DNA of 30,493 nucleotides from positions 1-30,493 of the forward strand of contig JANQJT010000148.1 in assembly GCA_028281485.1 (NCBI GenBank), written 5' to 3'. Source of the stretch: Phycisphaeraceae bacterium (GTDB lineage Bacteria; Planctomycetota; Phycisphaerae; Phycisphaerales; Zrk34). The position numbers were made by a program, and so were the translations under genes. The notes under the pieces are model-generated. The model saw only the letters and a program-made list of their open reading frames with translations. It was not told where the DNA came from and made no database searches. Shown here one piece after another: positions 1 through 6,432 of this stretch; position 1 is the first letter of the stretch, and each line of letters begins with the position of its first letter.

Positions 1-1367
1 GGGGGTTTGCCGAGCTGTTGATAGAGGGGGCAGTCGGGTGTGTTGATCCAGCGCGCCAGGTCGTAGACGAGCGTCTTGGGCACGTCGGAGAGGACGGCCA
101 GGCCGCCGGCCATGTCGCCGTAGAGCGTGCAGTAGCCGACGGCGAGCTCGGACTTGTTGCCGGTGGTGATCAGCAGCGAGCCGAACTTGTTGGAGAAGGA
201 CATGAGGATGAGGCCGCGCAGGCGGGCCTGGATGTTTTCCTCGGCGATGCCGGGCGTGGTGTCGGCGAAGTAGGGCGCGAGGGTTTGTTCCATCGCGTCG
301 TGCGCGGGTTCGATGGGGATGGTGTGGTAGGTGCAGTCGAGGTTGTCGGCCAGGGCTTGTGCGTCGGACTTCGAGCCGTCGGAGCTGAAGCGCGAGGGCA
401 TGGCGATGCCGGTGACGTTTGCCCCCCCTACCGCGGCGGCGGCGATGGCGGCGCAGACGGCCGAGTCGATCCCGCCGGACAGGCCGAGCACGACCTGCTT
501 GAAGCCGCACTTGCGTGCGTAGTCTTTCAGGCCGAGCACGAGTGCGTGGTAGACGGCGGCGGTGCCGGTGTGGGGTGTGTGGGTGTCGGATTGTGGCGAG
601 GGCGAATCGAGGTGGGCGATGACGAGGTCGGATTCGAAGCTGCGGGCGTGTGCGAGGATGTTGCCGTCGGGCGCGACGACGCAGCTGTTGCCGTCGAAGA
701 CCAGCTCGTCGTTGGCGCCGACCTGGTTGACGAAGGCGACGGGCATGCCGTGTCTGGCGGCCATGTCGCGCATGATGTCGAGACGTTTTTCGTGTTTGCC
801 CGTGATGAACGGCGAGGCGGAGCAGTTGATGAACAGCTGTGCGCCGTACTCGGCGAGTTGGTCGATGGGGTTGTCGTGGTAGAGCGGCGCGTCGAAGTGT
901 TCGCCGGCGGCCCAGAGGTCTTCGCAGATGGAGATGCCGACGCGGAGGGAGCCCAGGTCGGTGACGTCGGTGGTGCGGCCGGGCTCGAAGTAGCGGTGCT
1001 CGTCGAACACGTCGTAGGTGGGCAGGAGGTTTTTGATGCGGCGGTCGATGACGCGGCCGTCGCGGCAGACGGCGGCGGTGTTGTGGAGGGGGCGGCCGAT
1101 GGTGGTGGTGCTGTGCATGGGCAGGCCGACGATGGCGGTGATGTCGGTGGAGGCGCGGGCGATTTGGTTGAGTGCGGATTGGCAGCGTTCGATGGCGGCG
1201 GGCTTGAGTAGCAGGTCCTTGGGGGGATAGCCGATGATGGCCATCTCGGGGAAGACGACCAGGTCGGCGGCCGCTTCGCGGGCGCGGGCGATGGCGTCGA
1301 TGATGGTGTCGGTGTTGGCGGCGATGTCACCGATGGTGGGATTGATCTGTGCCAGGGCGATACGCAT
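1..1367 (-). CDS. nadE: Glutamine-dependent NAD+ synthetase, C-terminus cut off
   Basis: Makes NAD+ from deamido-NAD+, ATP and glutamine-derived ammonia in the cytoplasm. The minus-strand frame from ATG 1367 begins MRIALAQINPTIGDI, the usual start of the nitrilase-type glutaminase domain. It continues with the glutaminase elements VVFPEMAIIGYPPKDLL (Glu), RRIKNLLPTYDVFDE (Lys) and VGISICEDLW (Cys). After a linker comes the synthetase domain with the ATP-loop motif LGLSGGIDSAVCA, then SNKFGSLLITTGNKSELAVGY and YGDMAGGLAVLSDVPKT. The frame stays open to base 1, so about 455 residues are visible and roughly the last 80-100 are probably missing. A TATTAT hexamer about 50 nt upstream of the start on the minus strand could be its -10 box. 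It is divergent from the PAP2 gene. Domain identity is very clear; the exact start is fairly sure. Confidence 0.95.
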   Translation of the reverse strand, partial: MRIALAQINPTIGDIAANTDTIIDAIARAREAAADLVVFPEMAIIGYPPKDLLLKPAAIERCQSALNQIARASTDITAIVGLPMHSTTTIGRPLHNTAAVCRDGRVIDRRIKNLLPTYDVFDEHRYFEPGRTTDVTDLGSLRVGISICEDLWAAGEHFDAPLYHDNPIDQLAEYGAQLFINCSASPFITGKHEKRLDIMRDMAARHGMPVAFVNQVGANDELVFDGNSCVVAPDGNILAHARSFESDLVIAHLDSPSPQSDTHTPHTGTAAVYHALVLGLKDYARKCGFKQVVLGLSGGIDSAVCAAIAAAAVGGANVTGIAMPSRFSSDGSKSDAQALADNLDCTYHTIPIEPAHDAMEQTLAPYFADTTPGIAEENIQARLRGLILMSFSNKFGSLLITTGNKSELAVGYCTLYGDMAGGLAVLSDVPKTLVYDLARWINTPDCPLYQQLGKP

Positions 1368-1520
1368 GGGTTGAGGTCCGGGGGAGTGTTTTGAATCGCC
1401 AACGGTGATCGCCATAATACACCAACGCGGCGCGTGTGCGCCTCGGTCGGGTCTTGGGCTGATCAGCCGGTGTTTGCACAGGGGCAGGGCGCCGTGTTCT
1501 GGCGATGGTTGAACCTGGAT

Positions 1521-2189
1521 ATGCGATTTCGTTGGCGGCGGGTGTTGCCGGCGGTCGTGCTGTTGTTCGCCGGCGTGTTCGGGTTGATGTGGGTCGACCG
1601 CGAAGCCTACCGGTTGTTCCACCAGATGGACCCGATCGGTCGCGACTTGACGGGGATGCTGCGCGCGGCGGGGTTTTATCCCACGTGGGTCATCATCGGT
1701 TTGGGCTTTGCGATGTACGGCTGGCGACGCCGGCGGATCATCGGTAAACGCATGGCGGTGAGTCGTTTCTTTCTGCTGAGCAACACGACGGCGACGAGCG
1801 GGCTGTTGGCTGAGGGGTTCAAGCTGCTTTGTCGTCGTGAGCGGCCGCGGCTGACGCACGGGGAGTACGCGTTTCGATCGTGGCTGATTGAGCCGGGCGA
1901 TCCCGGCGGGATCGGCATGCCGTCGAGTCACGCGGCGGTGGCGTTTGCGGGCATGGCGATGCTGTGCCTGATCCTGAAGAGCGGGCGTTGGATGTGGATG
2001 CTGCTGGCGATCGCGTGTTCGATGACGCGCGTGATGGACGAGGCGCACTTCCCCAGCGACGTGTGGGTGGGCGGGATCGTGGGTGTGTGTGTGACGCGGT
2101 TCTTATGGGACGATCACGTGCGCCGTCATCAGGGTTACTACGACACGATGCGGCGTTACGAGGCGGAGTCCGCGGGCTCGACGGTGTAG
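1521..2189 (+). CDS. PAP2-family membrane phosphatase
   Basis: Integral membrane phosphatase of the PAP2 / lipid phosphate phosphatase superfamily. Likely substrates are undecaprenyl pyrophosphate, phosphatidic acid or another lipid phosphate; the sequence does not say which. The three active-site motifs are present: KLLCRRERPR (motif 1, KxxxxxxRP), GMPSSHAA (motif 2) and TRVMDEAHFPSDV (motif 3, usually SRxxxxxHxxxD). Several hydrophobic helices surround them, including one starting near residue 8. I chose ATG 1521 (MRFRWRRVLPAVV, 222 aa) because a basic stretch runs straight into the first membrane helix. The frame extends upstream to 1434, but the extra 29 residues look non-functional. Its last 34 nt overlap the end of the convergent lipoprotein gene. 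Confidence 0.85.
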   Translation: MRFRWRRVLPAVVLLFAGVFGLMWVDREAYRLFHQMDPIGRDLTGMLRAAGFYPTWVIIGLGFAMYGWRRRRIIGKRMAVSRFFLLSNTTATSGLLAEGFKLLCRRERPRLTHGEYAFRSWLIEPGDPGGIGMPSSHAAVAFAGMAMLCLILKSGRWMWMLLAIACSMTRVMDEAHFPSDVWVGGIVGVCVTRFLWDDHVRRHQGYYDTMRRYEAESAGSTV

Positions 2190-2515
2190 CCGGGGAAGCT
2201 GCCGAGCGCGTCGGCGATCTTGTCGCGCGACATCTTCGCGTCATCGCCGGAGATGACCACGGTTTTTTCGGTAAAGGAGGCGGAGACCTCGTTTACGCCG
2301 GGCAGTTCGGCGATGAGCTTCTCGACGGACTGTTCACAGTGCTCACAGTGCATGCCGTCGACGTTGTAAGCCCAGGTCGCGTTGATGATCGAGGGTGTGG
2401 CTTGCTCGGCGGGCGCGGGGGGAGTGTCGGTTGGTTCGGGCGTCTCGTCGCTGCAGCCGACGGCCAGAGGCAGGGCGATGACCAAGACAAAGAGGGTCAG
2501 GATTCGGATGGACAT
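2156..2515 (-). CDS. Lipoprotein with a heavy-metal-associated (HMA) domain
   Basis: A 119-aa exported metal-binding protein. Residues 1-21 are a lipoprotein signal (hydrophobic core, lipobox LAVGC, Cys21). A Pro/Thr/Glu-rich linker (about 23-41) follows, then one HMA fold (about 45-115) with the metal motif GMHCEHC, Cys57 and Cys60 being the expected Cu(I)/Zn ligands. HMA domains usually serve as copper chaperones or as N-terminal modules of P-type ATPases. A lipid-anchored, stand-alone version suggests a periplasmic or surface metal scavenger or donor; that role is inferred. No metal ATPase is visible nearby. The start is supported by AGAAAGGA about 7 nt upstream. The 3' end overlaps the convergent PAP2 gene by 34 nt. 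Confidence 0.85.
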   Translation of the reverse strand: MSIRILTLFVLVIALPLAVGCSDETPEPTDTPPAPAEQATPSIINATWAYNVDGMHCEHCEQSVEKLIAELPGVNEVSASFTEKTVVISGDDAKMSRDKIADALGSFPGYTVEPADSAS

Positions 2516-2575
2516 GGTGCGGTCCTTTCTGTCTGAATGGGTGGTCCGACAGGCAAAATGATAGGGGAAATTTCT

Positions 2576-2603
2576 TTGACTTGGCAGGTATGTGGTCGAT
2601 AAT
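2576..2603 (+). promoter_or_regulatory. Sigma70-like promoter of the small transcription unit
   Basis: TTGACT (2576-2581) and GATAAT (2598-2603) each match consensus at 5 of 6 positions, with a 16-nt spacer. This is one of the best promoter matches in the window. The predicted start is near 2609-2611. It lies between the divergent HMA lipoprotein gene and the 10-codon ORF, and nothing else nearby needs it. Confidence 0.6.
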
Positions 2604-2812
2604 TTTCAGGTCCGGAAAGCGCACGGGATGGCGACGGGCAAAACCCGTCCGCATTTTGAAAGCGGGTCCTGGCCGCGTGACGCGTGGGACGCGTTGTGTG
2701 TGGTGTCTCGGGTGACGGCCCGGGGCATAAAGGAACTCGGCGGCCTGGGCCGGTTCGATTCGGGTGTTGGGCCCGAAGCCGGGGCCGGGCGACGGTCGGG
2801 GTTACCCCTTTT

Positions 2813-2829
2813 GAAAGGAGGTGATCCAG
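2813..2829 (+). promoter_or_regulatory. Extended Shine-Dalgarno element, 17 nt complementary to the 16S 3' tail
   Basis: GAAAGGAGGTGATCCAG is the reverse complement of the usual bacterial 16S 3' end (CTGGATCACCTCCTTTC), far longer than the normal 4-6 nt. GGAGG (2817-2821) sits 7 nt before the GTG at 2829, which is ideal spacing. The last base of the match is the first base of the start codon. The neighbouring sequence does not match helix 45 of 16S rRNA on the other strand, so this is not the end of an rRNA gene. Confidence 0.75.
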
Positions 2830-2861
2830 TGTCTGACTGTATCAAGGAGCTGCACAGCTAG
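2829..2861 (+). CDS. Ten-codon ORF behind an extended Shine-Dalgarno
   Basis: GTG start, ten codons, TAG stop, encoding MSDCIKELHS if GTG is read as Met. Length alone would make this meaningless, but the 17-nt ribosome-binding element directly before it makes translation plausible. The last codons and the stop lie in the left arm of the 2848-2890 stem, so a translating ribosome would open that stem. The longer open frame reaching back to 2592 is unlikely to be used because its ATG precedes the predicted transcription start. The function is unknown: it could be a real micropeptide, a leader peptide, or a decoy ribosome-loading site. Confidence 0.45.
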   Translation: MSDCIKELHS

Positions 2862-2890
2862 CAGCTTGACGGAGCTGTGAACGTGCAGCT
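2848..2890 (+). repeat. Inverted repeat / stem overlapping the tiny ORF's stop codon
   Basis: AGCTGCAC (2848-2855) pairs perfectly with GTGCAGCT (2883-2890), and inside it AGCT (2856-2859) pairs with AGCT (2873-2876). An alternative 7-bp pairing, CACAGCT (2853-2859) with AGCTGTG (2873-2879), competes with the outer stem. The TAG stop of the ORF lies in this region. Confidence 0.6.
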
Positions 2891-2904
2891 ACCCCAACGG
2901 AAAT

Positions 2905-2940
2905 GCCCGCTCGGCCACGCGCCGGGCGGGCGATTTTTTT
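2905..2940 (+). terminator. Strong rho-independent terminator
   Basis: An 11-bp stem, GCCCGCTCGGC (2905-2915) with GCCGGGCGGGC (2921-2931) including one T-G wobble, has a 5-nt loop and is followed by GA and seven T (2934-2940). It ends the small transcription unit about 60 nt before the DUF2461 start and so separates the two. Confidence 0.85.
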
Positions 2941-3000
2941 GGAATACGCTTTACCCCCCTGCTCACTTGCCTGTCACGCTTCATTCTTTCGGAGCCGCCA

Positions 3001-3704
3001 TGCCTGCCAAGACCGCCGCATCGTTCCAGGGTTTCCCGACCGCCACGCGCAAGTTCCTTAAGGAGCTCGAGGCGAACAACAACCGCGAGTGGTTTGCCGA
3101 ACACAAGCAGCGTTACGAAAACGACGTGGTCGCGCCGGCGCTGGCGTTCATCACCGCGATGGAGCCGCTGATCGAGGGCATCTCGCCGCGTTTTATGGCG
3201 ATCCCCACGAAGGTGGGCGGCTCGCTGATGCGAATCTACAAAGACACGCGCTTCAGCAAGGACAAGACGCCGTACAAGACGAACGTTGGGGTCCACTTCC
3301 GCCACGAGCGGGCCAAGGATGTGCACGCGCCCGGGTACTACCTGCACATCGATAACACGCGGTGTTTTCTCGGCGTGGGGCTGTGGCGGCCGTGTTCGGA
3401 GGCGTTGGCGGGGATCCGCAAGCGGATCGACGAGAAGCCGGCCGAGTGGGTGAGGGTGCGGGACGATAAGGCTCAGGCGAAGGTGTGGAAGCTGGAGGGC
3501 GACTCGCTCAAGCGTGCGCCAAAGGGGTACCCGATGGATCACCCATTGATCGAAGACCTTAAGCGGACGGATTTCATCGGGGTCGCGAATCTCAAGGTCG
3601 GCGACCTGACCAAGCCGGGCCTGATCAAACAGGTGGCGGGCGCGTATAGCAAGGCGACGCCGCTGATGCGGTTCCTGTGCAAATCTGTGGGCGCAGCTTT
3701 CTGA
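3001..3704 (+). CDS. DUF2461 family protein (TIGR02453)
   Basis: A 234-aa cytoplasmic protein of the DUF2461 family, whose biochemical role is not established. Family signatures are visible: FLKELEANNNREWFAEHK near the N-terminus, then SLMRIYKDTRFSKDKTPYKT and the GYYLHIDNTRCFLGVGLW segment. Family length is typically 210-230 aa, which fits. ATG 3001 was chosen because homology starts here (FQGFPTATRKFL) and CGGAG lies about 6 nt upstream. The frame remains open back to 2877, but that stretch contains the terminator and cannot be coding. The 3' end lies 25 nt before the YjbQ-family gene. Confidence 0.85.
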
Positions 3705-3729
3705 CCGGTGATCGGGTTATGATGGCCGC

Positions 3730-4146
3730 ATGGTTCATCAGGACGCGATTGAAATCAGCACCGAACGTCACGGACAGATGCACGACCTGACCGAGCGCGT
3801 GCGTTCGATCGTGCGCGACTCGGGTATCTCCACCGGTACGGTCAACATCTCCAACGTGGGCTCGACCGGGTCGATCGGGTGTATCGAGTACGAAGACGGG
3901 CTGGTCGGCGATCTGCCCGTCCTGCTCGACAGGATCATCCCCCCTTCCCGCTCGTACGGTCACGAACTGGCGTGGCACGACGGCAACGGCCACTCGCACC
4001 TGCAGGCGACGTGGCTGGGCCAATCGTTGACGCTGCCGATCACCGACGGCCTGCCTAATCTCGGCACGTGGCAGCAGGTGTTTCACCTGGAGTGCGACGT
4101 CAAGCGGCGGAGCCGAACCGTCGTGGTGACGGTGATGGGTGAGTGA
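3730..4146 (+). CDS. YjbQ / UPF0047 family protein
   Basis: A 138-aa protein of the YjbQ (UPF0047) family, described in some members as a secondary thiamine-phosphate synthase; the physiological role remains uncertain. Visible signatures are GTVNISNVGSTGSIGCIEYE, GLVGDLPVLLDRIIP, HDGNGHSHLQATWLGQSLTL, PNLGTWQQVFHLECD and a C-terminal basic VVVTVMGE strand. It belongs to the variant with GST...IEYE in place of the HTSAS motif of E. coli YjbQ. A TATGAT hexamer (3718-3723) ends 6 nt before the ATG, so the transcript may begin at the start codon; no Shine-Dalgarno is seen. It lies just downstream of DUF2461 on the same strand. Confidence 0.85.
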   Translation: MVHQDAIEISTERHGQMHDLTERVRSIVRDSGISTGTVNISNVGSTGSIGCIEYEDGLVGDLPVLLDRIIPPSRSYGHELAWHDGNGHSHLQATWLGQSLTLPITDGLPNLGTWQQVFHLECDVKRRSRTVVVTVMGE

Positions 4147-4171
4147 GATTGCCGCGTGTTATACTGCCGCG

Positions 4172-4657
4172 ATGAACGATGCCTGGCAGCTATCGGCGAT
4201 GACGACCCAAACGGTTCCCGCGTTCTCGGCCCTGGTCGAGGAAGCGCGTTTGACGGTGCCGAAGATCCCCGCGTTTGCCGAGGAAGCGTCGATCTCGCTG
4301 ATGCGTGTGACCGAGGAGTGCGGGATCGAGATCACCGCCCCACCGGTGTTTGTCTATACCGGTGCGGGGACGGGGGAGAACGATCTATTCACGATGCAGG
4401 TGGTGTTTCCCGTGGCGCCGGGTACCAAGTTCGAGGGCAACGATCGCGTGGGGATGCTGGAGTTCGAGGCGTTTCGATGCGCGAGCTTTGATTTTCGCGG
4501 GCCGATGATGCATCTCGGTGAGGCGTACCCGGTGGCGATGAACGCGCTGCAGTCCGAGGAGCTGGTGGCGGTGGAGCAGAGCCGCGAGGTCTACAAGTAC
4601 TGGGTGGGATACGATTCGCCGGAGAACATCGTGGAGATCCAGCTGGGGATTCGCTGA
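4172..4657 (+). CDS. GyrI-like / effector-binding domain protein
   Basis: A 161-aa stand-alone small-molecule-binding domain resembling the GyrI/AraC effector-binding (SHS2) fold. Supporting features are the strand-rich layout, FTMQVVFPVAPGTKFEG in the centre, the repeat-like second half with FEAFRCASFDFRGPMMHLGEAYPVAMNAL, and the closing strand ENIVEIQLGIR. There is no DNA-binding domain. The ligand is unknown. ATG 4172 was chosen because TATACT (4160-4165) lies 6 nt before it, matching the leaderless pattern of nearby genes. A GTG at 4139, overlapping the YjbQ stop, would add 11 residues and would imply translational coupling. The family assignment is by pattern only. Confidence 0.65.
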   Translation: MNDAWQLSAMTTQTVPAFSALVEEARLTVPKIPAFAEEASISLMRVTEECGIEITAPPVFVYTGAGTGENDLFTMQVVFPVAPGTKFEGNDRVGMLEFEAFRCASFDFRGPMMHLGEAYPVAMNALQSEELVAVEQSREVYKYWVGYDSPENIVEIQLGIR

Positions 4658-4662
4658 GTGTT

Positions 4663-4965
4663 CTAGGCGGATGCGGGGGAATCGTTGAGTAGCTGATTGA
4701 TCTTTTGAGCCAGCTCGATGTCGAGTTCGGTGATGCCGCCGGCGTCGTGCGTGGACAGGTCGATGCGGACGGTCGCCCAGACGTTGAACCATTCGGGATG
4801 ATGGTTCATCGACTCGGCTATGAGTGCGACGCGCGTCATGAACGCGAACGCGGCGGAGAAGTCGGCGAAGCGGTGTTCGAGGCGCAGCTTGCCTTGTTCC
4901 AGCGACCAGCCGGGCAGGTCGGCCAGATGCCTGGTGATCGCGTCGTCGTTGAGTTTACTGGGCAT
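4663..4965 (-). CDS. 4a-hydroxytetrahydrobiopterin (pterin-4-alpha-carbinolamine) dehydratase
   Basis: A 100-aa cytoplasmic PCD/DCoH-family protein that dehydrates 4a-hydroxy-tetrahydropterin, recycling the pterin cofactor of aromatic amino-acid hydroxylases; in bacteria it may also act on related pterins. The active-site region is intact: AESMNHHPEWFNVWATVRIDL (the paired His) and THDAGGITELD. Length fits the family (95-110 aa). CAGGAG lies 7 nt before the ATG on the minus strand. No phenylalanine hydroxylase gene is visible nearby. It is convergent with the GyrI-like gene, with 5 nt between the stops. Confidence 0.9.
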   Translation of the reverse strand: MPSKLNDDAITRHLADLPGWSLEQGKLRLEHRFADFSAAFAFMTRVALIAESMNHHPEWFNVWATVRIDLSTHDAGGITELDIELAQKINQLLNDSPASA

Positions 4966-5059
4966 GGGCGGCTCCTGTTGATTGATAGTGTAGGAGCTAG
5001 GCGCAAGCGTTGCGCCACCGCCCTATCGGTTTTAGGTGCGCAGCAATTACCGAAGGGAT

Positions 5060-6016
5060 TTAACCGATTGTGACGCCGAGCTTTGTGAGCAGCTCGTCGA
5101 ACTGATCGAGGCTGTAGAACTCGATGGCGAGCGTGCCGGCGCCCTTCTTTCGACCGGCCTTGATGTGGACCTTGGTCTTGAGTTGGTCGGCGACCTGGCG
5201 TTCGAGGTCGGCCAAGTGCGCGTTGCGGTTGGGCTTGCGCGCGGTGGGTGAGGTGGTGGCGCTGAGCTTGCGAACGGCCTGTTCCACGGCTCGCACCGAC
5301 CAGCTGTTGGCGATCGCTTTTTGGGCGAGGGCTTCGCGGGCTTCAAGGTCCGATAGTCCCAGCAGTGCCCTGCCGTGGCCTGCGGCGAGCTGCTTGGTGC
5401 GGATGGCCTGCTGGATAAAATCAGATAAATCTAACAATCTCAAATAGTTAGATATTGTTGGTCTCTCAACGCCGACGCGATCGGCGACTTGGTCGTGGGC
5501 GAGATTGAACTGCTCGATGAGGCTGCGGAAGGCCTGGGCGCGTTCGATGGCGTCGAGGTCCTCTCGCTGGAGGTTCTCGATCAGGGCCCACTCGGCCATC
5601 TGCTGATCGGTGAGTTCACGGATGATCGCGGGGATGTTGGAGAGCTCGGCGATCTGGGCGGCTCGCCAGCGGCGCTCGCCAGCGACGATCTCGTACGTGT
5701 TGGACTTGGCTGTGGGCCTGACAACGACCGGCTGCATCAGGCCGTCTTGTCGGATGGATTGTGCGAGGGAATCGAGTGCCGCCGGGTCGAAGTGATCGCG
5801 GGGCTGATGGGGATTGGCGGCGAGCTGGTCGATGGCGAGATAGACGAGTTGATCGCCAACGGGGGCATCCGAGACGCCAGCGGGTGCGGTAGACAGGTTT
5901 TGATTTGGCTGTGATTGGGGGGATTCGGCGGGGGGCTGAACGGAAACGGGATCGGCATCGACGGAGATCAGGCTGCTGAGGCCTCGGCCGAGGCGTGGCT
6001 TTTTGCTCTTGGACAT
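5060..6016 (-). CDS. parB: Chromosome partitioning protein ParB
   Basis: A 318-aa CTP-dependent DNA clamp that loads at parS and spreads along DNA to help segregate the chromosome origin. The N-terminal LGRGLSSLI motif (ParA interaction) is at residues 8-16. The ParB/Spo0J CTP-binding domain follows, with NPHQPRDHF and the signature GERRWRAAQ. Then come the central helix-turn-helix (VADRVGVERPTISNYLRLL) and a C-terminal dimerisation domain (about 265-318) after a Lys/Arg/Thr-rich linker. AAGGAGG lies 5 nt before the ATG. Two parS sites lie 60-145 bp upstream, the nearer one adjoining the predicted promoter, which suggests autoregulation. parA is not next to it; a ParA gene starts 23 kb away at 29358. 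Confidence 0.96.
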   Translation of the reverse strand: MSKSKKPRLGRGLSSLISVDADPVSVQPPAESPQSQPNQNLSTAPAGVSDAPVGDQLVYLAIDQLAANPHQPRDHFDPAALDSLAQSIRQDGLMQPVVVRPTAKSNTYEIVAGERRWRAAQIAELSNIPAIIRELTDQQMAEWALIENLQREDLDAIERAQAFRSLIEQFNLAHDQVADRVGVERPTISNYLRLLDLSDFIQQAIRTKQLAAGHGRALLGLSDLEAREALAQKAIANSWSVRAVEQAVRKLSATTSPTARKPNRNAHLADLERQVADQLKTKVHIKAGRKKGAGTLAIEFYSLDQFDELLTKLGVTIG

Positions 6017-6048
6017 GGTCGCCTCCTTGCGAAGTGGGTGGTCAATAG

Positions 6049-6077
6049 AGTGTACGAGTCAGCCCATCAGCGCACAA
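6049..6077 (-). promoter_or_regulatory. Predicted parB promoter next to parS
   Basis: On the minus strand, TTGTGC (6077-6072) and TACACT (6054-6049) are separated by 17 nt, upstream of the parB Shine-Dalgarno. The -35 match is weak. The first parS site begins 2 bp beyond the -35 box, so bound ParB could affect transcription. Confidence 0.4.
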
Positions 6078-6078
6078 G

Positions 6079-6094
6079 TGTTCCACGTGAAACG
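6079..6094. promoter_or_regulatory. parS site 1 (one mismatch)
   Basis: TGTTCCACGTGAAACG matches the universal parS palindrome TGTTCCACGTGAAACA at 15 of 16 positions. It lies 63 bp upstream of parB. Expected to be a ParB loading site. Confidence 0.88.
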
Positions 6095-6145
6095 TCGGGT
6101 TCTCCAGTCCCTCCTCGGTAAGTCGGTCGACCATTCGGCAGGGCG

Positions 6146-6161
6146 TGTTTCACGTGGAACA
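6146..6161. promoter_or_regulatory. parS site 2 (perfect)
   Basis: TGTTTCACGTGGAACA is the exact reverse complement of the universal parS consensus, in the orientation opposite to site 1 and 51 bp from it. Expected to be a primary ParB nucleation site. Confidence 0.95.
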
Positions 6162-6432
6162 TGACAGTCGGTGCGGTAGATGCCACGGAAGACCTTGCTC
6201 GGCAAGAGTTAAAGTCCGATAACTATTATTACGCATATGCCGCATCTTGCTGCATCAAAGCAAGATATATCTTCGTGGATTTGTGCTGTGAGATTGGCCA
6301 GGGTTTGCAGCGGTGCTGTGGAGCGGGCCGGGATGAAACGTCGATAAACAGCGATACGGATTGGGTCGGTGGGTCTGTTGCATGTAAACGGGTCCGAGCT
6401 GGTTAAACGTGATCGCGATAAGGTGAGCTGCG
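6162..6432. other. Intergenic stretch between parS and the histidine kinase gene
   Basis: This stretch is noticeably lower in GC around 6205-6280 than its surroundings and holds no convincing gene. An 81-codon open frame from 6161 begins inside parS site 2, has no ribosome-binding site and is Cys- and Tyr-rich in an unlikely way, so I do not call it. The right end carries AAGGTGA 7 nt before the kinase start. Confidence 0.5.

Larger units (their letters stand above)
2609..2940 (+). ncRNA. Putative ~330-nt RNA of unknown function with a tiny ORF near its 3' end
   Basis: This segment is bounded by a good promoter (2576-2603) and a strong intrinsic terminator (2905-2940), and no known protein fits it. 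The leader from about 2609 to 2812 is GC-rich and contains a hairpin with GACGGG/CCCGTC arms (about 2633-2650). The 3' part holds an extended Shine-Dalgarno element (2813-2829), a 10-codon ORF (2829-2861) and a stem formed by AGCTGCAC (2848-2855) and GTGCAGCT (2883-2890). I do not recognise tmRNA, RNase P, 6S, SRP RNA or a known riboswitch in it. It may be a small mRNA, a regulatory RNA, or both. The boundaries are inferred from promoter and terminator only. Confidence 0.5.

Noticed and set aside
18..1211. 397-codon plus-strand ORF, Gly/Val/Asp-rich
   Set aside because: It is a shadow frame of the NAD+ synthetase gene on the minus strand, which has full motifs for both domains.
2740..2775. 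tRNA or tmRNA fragment suggested by GGTTCGATTC
   Set aside because: The flanking bases do not form a 5-bp T-arm and no acceptor stem or CCA end is present.
2813..2829. 3' end of a 16S rRNA gene on the minus strand
   Set aside because: Only the last 17 nt match. The adjacent minus-strand sequence lacks helix 45 and the GTAACAAGGTA segment that must precede the 3' tail, so it reads as an anti-16S element instead.
2592..2861. 89-codon ORF ending in the same stop as the 10-codon ORF
   Set aside because: Its ATG lies upstream of the predicted transcription start, inside the promoter spacer, and has no ribosome-binding site. Only the last ten codons follow a ribosome-binding element.
3840..3890. 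YjbQ-family protein lacking the HTSAS active-site motif
   Set aside because: The GST...IEYE variant is a known form of this family, so it is not evidence of inactivation.
6161..6406. 81-codon ORF after parS
   Set aside because: Its start lies in parS site 2, it lacks a Shine-Dalgarno and it shows no codon bias like the neighbours.
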